A stretch of DNA of 9,868 nucleotides from M55B165 sp051744245 (GCA_051744245.1 JBNJCV010000064.1:1-9868); one strand, 5' to 3'; positions 1 through 6,543 are shown, counted from the first letter of the stretch. Notes: a model not told the origin generated them from the sequence alone. Program-made: numbers and translations.

Positions 1-158
1 TCTAAAATAATAAGATCCGGTTTCTTTTTGTTAAATACCTCTAGCAAGTCTTTTCCATACTGGAAAGTTTTAACCTTGTAGCCGCTTTTTTCTAAATTAA
101 AGTCAACTATTTCTAAAATGCTTTCCTCATCATCAATAACATAAACAAGTTTTTCCAT
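1..158 (-). CDS. Response regulator, N-terminal receiver fragment (partial)
   Basis: This is the first 52 codons of a two-component response regulator, cut off by the left window edge. Translation from the ATG at 158 begins MEKLVYVIDDEESILEIVDF, which is a CheY-like receiver: hydrophobic beta-1 strand, then the acidic pair D9-D10 that binds Mg2+. The last readable residues are PDLIIL, the strand that normally precedes the phosphoacceptor aspartate. That aspartate would be codon 53, and the two bases at the edge fit it. The output domain lies outside the window, so assignment to the OmpR/PhoB family is inferred only from the PhoR-like kinase 51 bases upstream in the same direction. The stop TAA at 165-167 limits any upstream extension. 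I see no strong SD before the ATG. Confidence 0.9.
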   Translation of the reverse strand, partial: MEKLVYVIDDEESILEIVDFNLEKSGYKVKTFQYGKDLLEVFNKKKPDLIIL

Positions 159-170
159 AACAATTTAAAA

Positions 171-192
171 AATATTAAACTTTTTTAATATT
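171..192 (-). other. AT-only perfect inverted repeat between kinase and regulator genes
   Basis: AATATTAAA and TTTAATATT are perfect 9-bp inverted arms around a 4-base loop. On the minus strand the second arm is followed by TTTT. It sits between the kinase stop and the regulator start, and overlaps an AT-rich stretch containing a TATAAT. It could be a weak attenuator, an operator or just composition. With no G-C pair it would be an unstable terminator. Confidence 0.3.
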
Positions 193-209
193 ATATAATA
201 ATACCAAGT

Positions 210-1469
210 TTAGTTAAATTTTTTACTTTGGCCAGGAAGTATAATTTTAAAGCTGGTTTTTACCCCCGGCATGCTTTCCACTTTTATCTTCCCCCCATGT
301 AGGTCCACTATATGCTTTACTATAGAAAGGCCCAGGCCCGAACTTATCCGCTTGCCTGAAAAAGGGCTCTTTCCCCTGTAAAACCGCTGAAAGATATAGG
401 GGAGGTCATCTTTTCCTATCCCCACGCCATTATCGGTAAAATCCAGATATATATTTCCCCTATCCTTTTTAATAGAAATATGCAGCTTGGATTTCCTTCC
501 AGCATGGAAAATTGAATTCTCTATGAGGTTCTTAGCTATCTGGCTGAAAAGTTCTGCATCGGTAGTATAATAGATGACATCCTGGCTGGAAGAAAAGCTT
601 ATCCTATTACTATTTTGATCCGCTAAATATTTTAAAGATTCTATACTCTCCCTAATAATTTCTACAATATTTATATTTTCTTTAAATAAGACATTCCTCT
701 TATGCTCAATTTTAGATAAGTTCAGCACATCTTCTATAAGGTAGTTAAGCCTATTTGCTTCCTTTAAGCTTTTTACCAAGTAATCTCTTAATATCTTTTC
801 ATCTTTGTAGCCACCTTCTACCAATGTTTCAATATATCCTTTCATGGAGGTAAGCGGTGTCCGCATCTCATGGGAGATATTTGCTACAAACTGGCTCCTG
901 AGCTTGGAAAACTCAACTTCTTGAGTTATATTTTTTGCTAAAATAACTATATTTATATCAGTATTATCATCATTCTGATAAGTTTCTCCCTTTTTTGCTG
1001 CTAGCTTCCCCCCTGCTGTTACCGGCAGGGATTCAATGTCTAAAAATATTTCTTCATCTCCAAAAAAAACTATACTCTCCCGCTGAGGTGAAAGCTTGTT
1101 AAAGGTTCTGGCTATAAGTTCTTCAAACTTATTATTGTTAAATACTAATAATGTTTTTTTGCCAATTACTTCTTTTTTGTCCAAGTAAAACAGGCTTGAA
1201 AGGCTTTCATTAATGCTGATTATTTCCCTGTCCTTATTTAATATTAAGACTCCATGCCAGATGTTATCAATTATAAGGTTTAACAGCTTAAACTTTTCCT
1301 GGGACTTTTTAACATAAGAACCGTTAAAACCTTGCTTGTATTTCCTATTGTTTTTTGTCTTCAGCTGCCGGTAGCCTGAGTCTGCCCTTGCCCTAAGCCT
1401 TACCAACCATGCCATAGATAATATAAATAAAGAAAAGAAAATAATGGTTAATATTTGGTATAGGTCCAT
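210..1469 (-). CDS. PhoR-like sensor histidine kinase with PAS domain
   Basis: This is a membrane-attached sensor kinase that should autophosphorylate and pass phosphate to the regulator encoded directly downstream. Residues 5-24 form a single N-terminal membrane segment followed by a basic stretch. There is no second transmembrane helix and no large extracytoplasmic sensor loop. Residues about 60-185 look like a PAS domain (LNLIIDNIWHGVLILNKD, then NITQEVEFSKL). The HisKA motif SQFVANISHEMRTPL puts the phosphorylated histidine at H200. The ATPase domain has an N box (NLIENS, N318), a G1 box (DNGVGI, 346-351), an F box (IFQRFYRG) and a G2 box (SSGLGLSI, about 376-383), so all catalytic boxes are present. 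At 419 aa it fits the short PhoR/WalK-like class lacking a periplasmic domain. The start at 1469 places the membrane helix immediately after the initiator. An extended -10 lies about 28 bases upstream, but no strong SD is visible. The stimulus cannot be read from the sequence. Confidence 0.93.
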   Translation of the reverse strand: MDLYQILTIIFFSLFILSMAWLVRLRARADSGYRQLKTKNNRKYKQGFNGSYVKKSQEKFKLLNLIIDNIWHGVLILNKDREIISINESLSSLFYLDKKEVIGKKTLLVFNNNKFEELIARTFNKLSPQRESIVFFGDEEIFLDIESLPVTAGGKLAAKKGETYQNDDNTDINIVILAKNITQEVEFSKLRSQFVANISHEMRTPLTSMKGYIETLVEGGYKDEKILRDYLVKSLKEANRLNYLIEDVLNLSKIEHKRNVLFKENINIVEIIRESIESLKYLADQNSNRISFSSSQDVIYYTTDAELFSQIAKNLIENSIFHAGRKSKLHISIKKDRGNIYLDFTDNGVGIGKDDLPYIFQRFYRGKSPFSGKRISSGLGLSIVKHIVDLHGGKIKVESMPGVKTSFKIILPGQSKKFN

Positions 1470-1496
1470 TTACTTGAATAAATTATTTTTGCTTAG

Positions 1497-1505
1497 ATTA
1501 TAACA
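1497..1505 (-). promoter_or_regulatory. Extended -10 promoter for the kinase gene
   Basis: On the minus strand the bases read TGTTATAAT, a perfect -10 with the TGn extension. It lies between the 3' end of tRNA-Phe and the kinase ATG at 1469. No good -35 is present at 16-18 bp, as is usual for extended -10 promoters. The predicted leader is about 20 bases. This would make the two-component pair a transcription unit separate from the tRNA operon. Confidence 0.5.
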
Positions 1506-1535
1506 GATTGGAAAGAAAATAAATGGGGAAAAAAA

Positions 1536-1611
1536 TGGTGGCGAGACGCAGAATCGAACTGCGGACACATAGATTTTCAGTCTACTGCTCTACCAACTGA
1601 GCTATCTCGCC
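1536..1611 (-). tRNA. tRNA-Phe (GAA)
   Basis: The minus strand folds into a full cloverleaf. The acceptor is GGCGAGA/TCTCGCC with discriminator A and an encoded CCA (1536-1538). The anticodon stem is GTAGA/TCTAT around the loop CTGAAAA, giving anticodon GAA. The T arm carries GTTCGATTC. It is the last gene of the five-tRNA operon. The CCA is followed directly by seven T on the transcript strand (1529-1535), which may help end the transcript. Confidence 0.97.
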
Positions 1612-1629
1612 ACTGTTAAATAAAACTTA

Positions 1630-1706
1630 TGGCGGAGCTGACGGGATTCGAACCCGCGATCTCATGCGTGACAGGCATGTGTCCTAAACCACTAGACGAC
1701 AGCTCC
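1630..1706 (-). tRNA. tRNA-Asp (GTC)
   Basis: The acceptor is GGAGCTG/CAGCTCC with discriminator G and encoded CCA. The anticodon stem CATGC/GCATG encloses the loop CTGTCAC, so the anticodon is GTC. The D-arm TCTAGTGGTTTAGGA is typical of the tRNA-Asp/Glu group. Fourth gene of the operon, 18 bases before tRNA-Phe. Confidence 0.97.
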
Positions 1707-1729
1707 ACTCTAAATGTATTTTATTTTTA

Positions 1730-1805
1730 TGGTGGGCGATGCAGGGTTTGAACCTGCGACCCCCTGCTTGTAAGGCAGGTGCTCTCCCAGCTGAGCTAAT
1801 CGCCC
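1730..1805 (-). tRNA. tRNA-Val (TAC)
   Basis: The acceptor is GGGCGAT/ATCGCCC with discriminator A and encoded CCA. The anticodon stem CCTGC/GCAGG holds the loop CTTACAA, giving anticodon TAC. Third gene of the operon. Its 5' end is only two bases from the CCA of tRNA-Glu, so processing of the two precursors must be coupled. Confidence 0.97.
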
Positions 1806-1807
1806 TT

Positions 1808-1883
1808 TGGTAGCCCGTAGGAGAATCGAACTCCTGTTTCAAGATTGAAAATCTTGTGTCCTAGACCACTAGACGAACGGGCC
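1808..1883 (-). tRNA. tRNA-Glu (TTC)
   Basis: The acceptor is GGCCCGT/ACGGGCT with discriminator A and encoded CCA. The anticodon stem CAAGA/TCTTG encloses the loop TTTTCAA, so the anticodon is TTC. The first acceptor pair is a G-U wobble, slightly unusual for this tRNA; the rest of the cloverleaf is regular. Second gene of the operon. Confidence 0.96.
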
Positions 1884-1897
1884 AAAACTTCAAAACC

Positions 1898-1973
1898 TGG
1901 TGAGCCGTGAAGGAATCGAACCTTCGACACCCGGATTAAAAGTCCGGTGCTCTACCAACTGAGCTAACGGCCC
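1898..1973 (-). tRNA. tRNA-Lys (TTT)
   Basis: The acceptor is GGGCCGT/ACGGCTC (one G-U pair at position 2) with discriminator A and encoded CCA. The anticodon stem CCGGA/TCCGG holds the loop CTTTTAA, giving anticodon TTT. It is the promoter-proximal gene of the array, with a leader of roughly 60 bases after the predicted transcription start. Confidence 0.97.
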
Positions 1974-2038
1974 CAACGAATTAGCCTAGAATATAAATAC
2001 TTTTCAAACACCAAAGATTATTCCATTAGCGAACGTAA

Positions 2039-2067
2039 ATATTACTATAGTAAGAAATCAATGTCAA
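2039..2067 (-). promoter_or_regulatory. Promoter of the five-tRNA operon
   Basis: The minus strand shows a perfect -35 TTGACA (2062-2067), a 17-bp spacer and a -10 TAATAT (2039-2044, four of six consensus bases). It faces tRNA-Lys. The -35 box starts five bases after the stop codon of the ytxH-like gene. Read-through from that gene would also enter the tRNA array, as I see no terminator between them. Confidence 0.75.
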
Positions 2068-2071
2068 CTAC

Positions 2072-2359
2072 TTACCCTTCATCTTTTTTATTTTTTATTT
2101 TTGAGGAAACTTCTTCCACTTTTTCTTTACTTTTTTCTAAAAATCCTTCTCCGATTACTTTAGCCTCAACCAAGGTAAACTTGCCTCTGTCTATAAAATC
2201 CCTTAATTTTATAAGGGAATTTTTCCTTGACTGGCTTCCGGATTGTGGAGCTAAAAGTATCCCCAGAATAAAGCCAGAAAACAAGGAAATTACAACTATA
2301 AACAATATTTCCCTTAATATTTTAGCCTTATCTTCTTTTTGTAAATTATTGTTTTGCAT
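2072..2359 (-). CDS. YtxH-like small membrane protein
   Basis: This 95-aa protein resembles the YtxH (general stress protein) group. It has one hydrophobic helix at about residues 14-36, followed by the family hallmark GILLAPQSGSQSR (33-45), the usual G-x-L-x-A-P-x-S-G pattern. A charged helical tail with coiled-coil character follows (KSKEKVEEVSSKIKNKKD). The protein should be membrane-anchored with a cytoplasmic tail. Its molecular function is not established for the family. The ATG at 2359 gives a sensible N-terminus, but no SD precedes it. Its stop lies against the tRNA promoter. It is co-directional with the HAD phosphatase 66 bases upstream and may have its own promoter (2390-2417). Confidence 0.8.
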   Translation of the reverse strand: MQNNNLQKEDKAKILREILFIVVISLFSGFILGILLAPQSGSQSRKNSLIKLRDFIDRGKFTLVEAKVIGEGFLEKSKEKVEEVSSKIKNKKDEG

Positions 2360-2389
2360 AATAATTATAAATGGATACTGTTTTAGATA

Positions 2390-2417
2390 ATTATAAACTA
2401 TTTACTTTCGATTTTAA
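2390..2417 (-). promoter_or_regulatory. Possible promoter of the ytxH-like gene
   Basis: On the minus strand TTAAAA (2412-2417) lies 16 bp from a perfect TATAAT (2390-2395), in the gap between the HAD phosphatase and the ytxH-like gene. A second TATAAT occurs at 2364-2369, but it is only four bases from the ATG and has no -35. In such AT-rich sequence chance matches are common. Confidence 0.35.
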
Positions 2418-2425
2418 AACCAATA

Positions 2426-3289
2426 CTAATCAGCCAGATAACTAATTACTTCCACCCAGCCTCTATTCATTTTTCCACTGGTTATATAAATATTGGCGCT
2501 TTTTATTTCCTGGAGACAGTCCTTGTTTTCCTTCAGGGAATCTCCCATCAGAAAAAAATATTTAACCTGGCGGGCCATCTTTAAATCTTCCGGCGAGTCA
2601 CCCAAAGCAATGCAGTTTCCGGTATTGAGATTCCTTAACTTTTTATCTAATTTTATTGCTTCGCCCTTGTTTACACCCTCTGGTATTAAATTATAGATAT
2701 ATAAATCATTAATATCTAAATCAAGAGCATGCAGTGATGTTTTTCCATTTTCTACCAGGCATAGACCCTTATAACCTGATTCAGCCAGTATATTATTTGC
2801 TTTCTTTAAATCAATTTCCCCCAGAAAAAGCGCATTAAAGTCCCTGTACTTACTCCATTCAATACGCCCTTCAATCTTCCGGGGAAAATTATTTTTAAGA
2901 ATTTCTATTATCCTTACCAAGTCTTTTCCACCATAGGTGATATCAAAATTTATTTTTTTATGATCGAAAGTTAAATGAATATCCTTGCCAAGGTCATAAA
3001 TCAGTTCTGAGCCCAATTCGGCTATATAATTCTTCAACCCAACCATTTGGGCATTATATCTTAGCTGGGTCTTATTTCTCCCAGAGGCTAATACTATATC
3101 CCATCCCTTTTCTCCAGCCTTTTTTATATTCTCAGCAACTTCAAGGTAATATACGCCATCTCCATCTTTTAAGAGGCATCCTTTATCATTTAAAAGAGTG
3201 CCGTCCAAATCAGTATATATGACCTCCAGTCCTCTTAATTCTTCTTTTATCTCTTTCCGATAGTCCTTAAAATATTTTAATCCTTCCAC
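2426..3289 (-). CDS. HAD-IIB phosphatase, mannosyl-3-phosphoglycerate phosphatase-like
   Basis: This is a Cof/HAD-IIB hydrolase of 287 aa. The motifs are complete: motif I IYTDLDGTLL (nucleophile D27, acid D29), motif II LASGR (S69), the motif III lysine in GVNKGEA (K208) and motif IV ALGDSPEDLKMA (D231, D235). A type-IIB cap occupies about residues 90-195. The general layout (YTDLDGTLL near the N-terminus and the VNKGEA/GDSPED order) resembles mannosyl-3-phosphoglycerate phosphatases, which make the compatible solute mannosylglycerate. The matching synthase is not in the window, so the substrate is uncertain and another sugar phosphate is possible. The start is GTG at 3289, chosen because AAGGA lies six bases upstream and no ATG fits the N-terminus. 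A strong promoter lies at 3322-3349. Confidence 0.82.
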   Translation of the reverse strand: MEGLKYFKDYRKEIKEELRGLEVIYTDLDGTLLNDKGCLLKDGDGVYYLEVAENIKKAGEKGWDIVLASGRNKTQLRYNAQMVGLKNYIAELGSELIYDLGKDIHLTFDHKKINFDITYGGKDLVRIIEILKNNFPRKIEGRIEWSKYRDFNALFLGEIDLKKANNILAESGYKGLCLVENGKTSLHALDLDINDLYIYNLIPEGVNKGEAIKLDKKLRNLNTGNCIALGDSPEDLKMARQVKYFFLMGDSLKENKDCLQEIKSANIYITSGKMNRGWVEVISYLAD

Positions 3290-3321
3290 TTATTTTCCTT
3301 CCCTCCTATTAACCCCTTGTA

Positions 3322-3349
3322 ATTATATAAACTTTATATTTTCAGTCAA
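3322..3349 (-). promoter_or_regulatory. Promoter of the HAD phosphatase gene
   Basis: The minus strand reads TTGACT (3344-3349), a 16-bp spacer, then a perfect TATAAT (3322-3327). The predicted start leaves a leader of roughly 25 bases carrying the AAGGA SD before the GTG. It is one of the best promoter matches in the window and lies in the divergent gap facing mgtC. Confidence 0.7.
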
Positions 3350-3386
3350 ACTGTTATATTTTAATTAGGAACTAAAAAGCATTTAA

Positions 3387-3395
3387 TGGTAAAAT
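3387..3395 (+). promoter_or_regulatory. Candidate extended -10 for the mgtC operon
   Basis: TGGTAAAAT matches TGn plus a five-of-six -10 box, 25 bases before the ATG at 3421. The only -35-like sequence, TTAGGA at 3365, has a poor 19-bp spacing. The SD GGAG (3412-3415) lies downstream with a five-base gap to the ATG. No riboswitch-sized leader is present, as the whole divergent gap is only about 130 bases. Confidence 0.35.
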
Positions 3396-3420
3396 GTAAC
3401 AAAATGGGTTTGGAGAAGTA

Positions 3421-4125
3421 ATGAGTTTGACTCAAAAAATATTTGAAGATTTTTTATTTAACCAAGCAGAATTCTTAAAAGACTTCTTAATACCCTGCAT
3501 ATTTGCAATTATATTTGGTGGAATAATTGGTTTCCAAAGGGAAAAAACAGACAGGCCTGCAGGACTTAGGACCCATACCCTTGTTTGTCTTGGCGCCACA
3601 GTTTTTACCATAGTATCCTATGTTGGATTTTCATCTTTTAGCGGAGTCGACTATTCAAGGATTGCAGCAGGTGTGGTTACTGGTATAGGGTTTATAGGAG
3701 CTGGGGCTATATTTAGAAGGGGGCCATTGGTTAAGGGAGTAACCACTGCTGCCAGTATATGGTTAGTAGCAGCAATTGGACTGGCGTTAGGAACTAAATT
3801 GTATTACCTGGCCGCCATACTCACAATCTTTGGCTATATAATACTTACCTTAATTAAATATTTCGAGAAGAAGTTTTTTAGCCCTACAACATATTCTATT
3901 AAGATAACTGTTGAAGAAAATTTTAAAGATTTTAAAAAAATAAATAGGATCCTTGAAAAAATTTCTGATAATATAAAATACAACATATACCGTGCAGGTG
4001 AGGAAGAAGCTACTTATAATATAGTTATAAATGTGCAAAGTAGGGATTCCGAGTTTTCCCTAAAAAGCGCCAAGGCCATAAATAAGTTTGAAAATATTAG
4101 AAATATTGAAATTAGCCAATTTTAA
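3421..4125 (+). CDS. MgtC/SapB family membrane protein
   Basis: This 234-aa protein has the MgtC/SapB signature. Five membrane segments lie at about 19-39, 52-70, 80-97, 108-123 and 127-147. The conserved loop motif GFQREKTDRPAGLRTHTLV (37-55) and the block GIGFIGAGAIFRRG...VKGVTTAASIWLVAAIGLA are both intact. Residues about 155-234 form a soluble alpha/beta tail with an ACT-like look, as in full-length MgtC. Family members are linked to low-Mg2+ adaptation and modulation of F-type ATPase in pathogens; the role in free-living bacteria is less clear. The start has a good SD (GGAG, five-base spacing). It is the first gene of a tight plus-strand operon with yihY three bases downstream. Confidence 0.9.
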   Translation: MSLTQKIFEDFLFNQAEFLKDFLIPCIFAIIFGGIIGFQREKTDRPAGLRTHTLVCLGATVFTIVSYVGFSSFSGVDYSRIAAGVVTGIGFIGAGAIFRRGPLVKGVTTAASIWLVAAIGLALGTKLYYLAAILTIFGYIILTLIKYFEKKFFSPTTYSIKITVEENFKDFKKINRILEKISDNIKYNIYRAGEEEATYNIVINVQSRDSEFSLKSAKAINKFENIRNIEISQF

Positions 4126-4128
4126 GTT

Positions 4129-4962
4129 TTGATAAATATAAGAAAAATAAGCATAATTACAATTAGATACCTTAAAAGGCTATTATCTAAATTCATATCA
4201 GATGGTGGACCGTTCCTTTCATCTTCTATTGCCTATTACTTTTTGTTTTCGATTTTTCCTTTAATGTTAATCCTGCTCTCCTTCTCTGCTTTTTTAATAG
4301 AAACCTTACGTATACAAGCTCCTATACTCAGTTTCATCCAGGAAAGGATTCCCATAATCTATAATTTTACCGAATCAAATATCGAGAGAACTATTCAAAG
4401 CAGGACCAGCATTGGAATTGTAGGGGTGCTGTTTTTAATAATTGCTACCACTTATGTTTTTGACTCGGTACAATATGCCTTAAACAAAATATACAAAACC
4501 AAGCAGCAAAGAAAATTCTGGAAACAGAAAATTTTCGGGTTCCTAATTATATCGCTGGTATTCTTCCTAATATCTTTATCAATTATTTCCTCTACAGTTC
4601 TGTTTTATCTTGCAAATTACTTGATAGACTTTTTCCATATTTCAGAGGAGGTTTCCAGCCGGTTGATAAAAGCCTTGTCCCTGGGCATCGGGCTTTCATT
4701 TAACTTTGCAATTTTCAGCCTCATCTTCTATTTCGGCACCAATAGGCCAACCCACTTTGCATATATATACAAAGGTGCCCTTGTTGGCGCATTGGGATGG
4801 GAAGCTTCCAAACATATATTTGTCTTTTTTCTCAATAATTTCGCAAACTTTGAATTTACATACGGGTCTGTAGGATCAATCATAGGATTTTTGTTTTGGG
4901 TATACATCTCAAGTACGATTTTGCTCATAGGGGCAGAAATAAATTCTTTAGGGATTGAATAA
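4129..4962 (+). CDS. YihY/BrkB (virulence factor BrkB-like) inner-membrane protein
   Basis: This is a polytopic membrane protein of 277 aa in the YihY/UPF0761 (BrkB) family, whose molecular function is unresolved despite older annotations as RNase BN. Family landmarks include FISDGGPFLSSSIAYYFLFS (22-41), RTSIGIVGVLFLI, the loop before ALGWEASKHIFVFFL and the closing TYGSVGSIIGFLFWVYIS...GAEIN. Six helices are expected at about 33-58, 94-115, 133-163, 179-203, 212-235 and 244-270. I take TTG at 4129 as the start. It lies three bases after the mgtC stop, and the next in-frame ATG would remove the conserved first helix. There is no SD, so translation probably depends on ribosomes finishing mgtC. 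Its stop abuts the next ATG with no gap. Confidence 0.88.
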   Translation: MINIRKISIITIRYLKRLLSKFISDGGPFLSSSIAYYFLFSIFPLMLILLSFSAFLIETLRIQAPILSFIQERIPIIYNFTESNIERTIQSRTSIGIVGVLFLIIATTYVFDSVQYALNKIYKTKQQRKFWKQKIFGFLIISLVFFLISLSIISSTVLFYLANYLIDFFHISEEVSSRLIKALSLGIGLSFNFAIFSLIFYFGTNRPTHFAYIYKGALVGALGWEASKHIFVFFLNNFANFEFTYGSVGSIIGFLFWVYISSTILLIGAEINSLGIE

Positions 4963-5430
4963 ATGAAATTTATTGCTGACAGCATGGTAGGCAAATTAGC
5001 AAAATACCTTCGGATTTCAGGTTATGACGTAAAATATTCAGGCAAACTTAATGATGATGAGATAATTGATATAGCTAATCTGGAAAAAAGAATTATTCTA
5101 ACCCGTGATTCAAGTTTGGTAGAAAGAAAAAAAATCAAACAGGAAAAAATAAAATTTATATATATCCAAAGCCAGAACATATCCAGCCAGTTAAGACAGC
5201 TAAAAGAAGAGTTAAAAATCAAAATACGGCCTGCCTTTGACAGGTGCCTAATCTGCAATAATAAACTAACTGCAATAAGTAAGGAATCTGTAAAAGGAAA
5301 AGTACCTGATTATGTATATAAGACTAAATCAAAATTTTTCTTGTGCAAGAAATGCAGTAAAATTTACTGGAAAGGCTCACATTGCCGCCAAATAAAAAAA
5401 TTAATGGAAAAAATAAATCAGCCTCAGTAG
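4963..5430 (+). CDS. Mut7-C RNase-domain protein with zinc ribbon
   Basis: This 155-aa protein matches the Mut7-C (DUF82) architecture. Residues 1-75 are PIN-like, beginning MKFIADSMVGKLAKYLRISG with the acidic D6, then DDE (31-33) and the strand-end motif LTRD (46-49), the expected metal-binding acids of a PIN nuclease fold. Residues 90-145 form a zinc ribbon with C95-x2-C98 and C128-x2-C131. The family is predicted to be a ribonuclease on comparative grounds. No substrate is known, and the short prokaryotic form is typical. The ATG follows the yihY stop with no gap, so translation is probably coupled. It has no functional link to its membrane-protein neighbours that I know of, beyond co-transcription. 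Confidence 0.87.
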   Translation: MKFIADSMVGKLAKYLRISGYDVKYSGKLNDDEIIDIANLEKRIILTRDSSLVERKKIKQEKIKFIYIQSQNISSQLRQLKEELKIKIRPAFDRCLICNNKLTAISKESVKGKVPDYVYKTKSKFFLCKKCSKIYWKGSHCRQIKKLMEKINQPQ

Positions 5431-5456
5431 ATATTTTATACCTTTCCAACTATAAT
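5428..5456 (+). promoter_or_regulatory. Candidate promoter for plsC, leaderless geometry
   Basis: TAGATA (5428-5433, four of six, formed by the preceding stop codon plus three bases) is separated by 17 bp from a perfect TATAAT (5451-5456). Initiation six to eight bases downstream would fall at about 5462-5464, directly before the ATG at 5465. No SD exists, so a leaderless transcript is a reasonable guess. Read-through from the upstream operon is equally possible. Confidence 0.4.
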
Positions 5457-5464
5457 AAAATCAA

Positions 5465-6244
5465 ATGAAAAGAAAGCTAACAGAAAAATGTAAAAAAATT
5501 AGGGATTTTTTCTACAGCATTCCAAAAATTTTATTTATAAATTTTTACCGGATGCTGATAAGAATACATGTTTTCAATAGCAAAAATATCCCTGATGACA
5601 AGCCGGCAATACTTGCCATTAACCATACTACAGGGGCAGACCCCATCATTATACTCAGTGCCTTGAAAAAAAAGATTTATTTCATTGCCGACAGCGAAAA
5701 TTTCAGGTACAGGTTTACTAATTTCTTCATGAGAAATTTTACAAGCAGTATTCCTATCTTTAAAAAACAATTTGTAAAAAATATTAATTCCTTTAAAGAG
5801 CTGTTCCTTCTCCCTAAAAAAAACCAGAATATCTTTTACGGGATATTTCCGGAAGGAAAATTAAACAAAGATAAAAAAGTATATAAATTTCAAAAGGGGG
5901 CAGCTTATCTTAGTTACAAAACTAAATTACCCATGATACCTGTATATATACACAATATTTTAAAAGGGCCTTCAAAAAAAAGATGGTTAGGGAAAAATAG
6001 AACCATAGAAGGAATAATAGGTCTTATAATAAATACTTTCAGGAAAATTAACATATTTATAGGGGAACCCATAGACCCAGTAGCTTACAACATAATGGAA
6101 AATATGAAAGGGCTTGCTGATAAAAAAACTTACAAAATTATAATTGAAGAAATTAATAAAGCCCTAGAAGAGGAATTTTTCCAGTTAAAGGAAGAATCCG
6201 AAAAAACAGTAGAAGGAAAGGAATATGCCAAATATATTAAGTAG
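5465..6244 (+). CDS. PlsC-type 1-acyl-glycerol-3-phosphate acyltransferase-like protein
   Basis: This 259-aa member of the lysophospholipid acyltransferase (PlsC/LPLAT) superfamily should transfer an acyl group to a glycerophosphate-type acceptor at the inner face of the membrane, as in phosphatidic acid synthesis. Motif I is NHTTGAD (the H-x4-D pair is H54 and D59). Motif III is FPEG (128-131), followed by a basic stretch and KGAAYLS. Motif IV is MIPVYI (157-162). The N-terminal 45 residues are basic and partly hydrophobic, without a long clear transmembrane helix. The C-terminus (about 225-259) is a charged helical extension beyond the catalytic domain. The ATG at 5465 lacks an SD and lies 34 bases after the Mut7-C gene. 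The acyl acceptor cannot be set from sequence. Its TAG stop abuts the stop of the converging yitT-like remnant. Confidence 0.87.
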   Translation: MKRKLTEKCKKIRDFFYSIPKILFINFYRMLIRIHVFNSKNIPDDKPAILAINHTTGADPIIILSALKKKIYFIADSENFRYRFTNFFMRNFTSSIPIFKKQFVKNINSFKELFLLPKKNQNIFYGIFPEGKLNKDKKVYKFQKGAAYLSYKTKLPMIPVYIHNILKGPSKKRWLGKNRTIEGIIGLIINTFRKINIFIGEPIDPVAYNIMENMKGLADKKTYKIIIEEINKALEEEFFQLKEESEKTVEGKEYAKYIK

Positions 6245-6388
6245 CTATTTTTTTCCCTTCAGCCCGTAAACATAGCCTCCCCGGTATCCTTCCAGGGTAT
6301 GAGAAGTTATAAAAGCCCTTGGGTCTGCCTCACAAACAATTCTGGTAACCCTGGATAATTTATAAGAATTTGCTTTCGGATCCTCAAG
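6245..6388 (-). pseudogene. C-terminal remnant of a YitT/DUF2179-like protein
   Basis: The minus strand stays open for 47 codons between an in-frame TAG (6389-6391) and the TAG stop at 6245-6247. It has no plausible start and reads as the end of a larger protein. The stretch KLSRVTRIVCEADPRAFIT, followed by TLEGYRGGYVYG, resembles the C-terminal DUF2179 domain of YitT-type membrane proteins, with the D-P-x-A-F pattern in place. The membrane half is missing. A short piece in another frame (about 6389-6415, reading GVIDALL) might be a further scrap, but it is too short to claim. The family call rests on memory of the motif alone. The remnant converges with plsC, stop to stop. Confidence 0.42.
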
Positions 6389-6543
6389 CTAATAAAGCAT
6401 CTATGACACCATTATTTTAAGGTTATCTGCTTCAAAATGCAGGATATACTATAGTCAGAAATAGGTAAGTATAAAGGCAGTAAAAAAATACAATCTATAG
6501 GTTATTTTATGACAGGCCAGTATTCTGCAACCCTGTAAAAGCA

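Noticed and set aside
2061..2390. 109-codon plus-strand ORF over the ytxH-like gene
   Set aside because: It is the complement of a gene with a clear family motif; its translation is low-complexity F/S/I/L-rich and has no start signal.
6504..6543. In-frame continuation of the 59-aa ORF past its TAG (13 more codons to TAA)
   Set aside because: There is no sign of stop-codon read-through or a recoding element, and the added residues match nothing I know.
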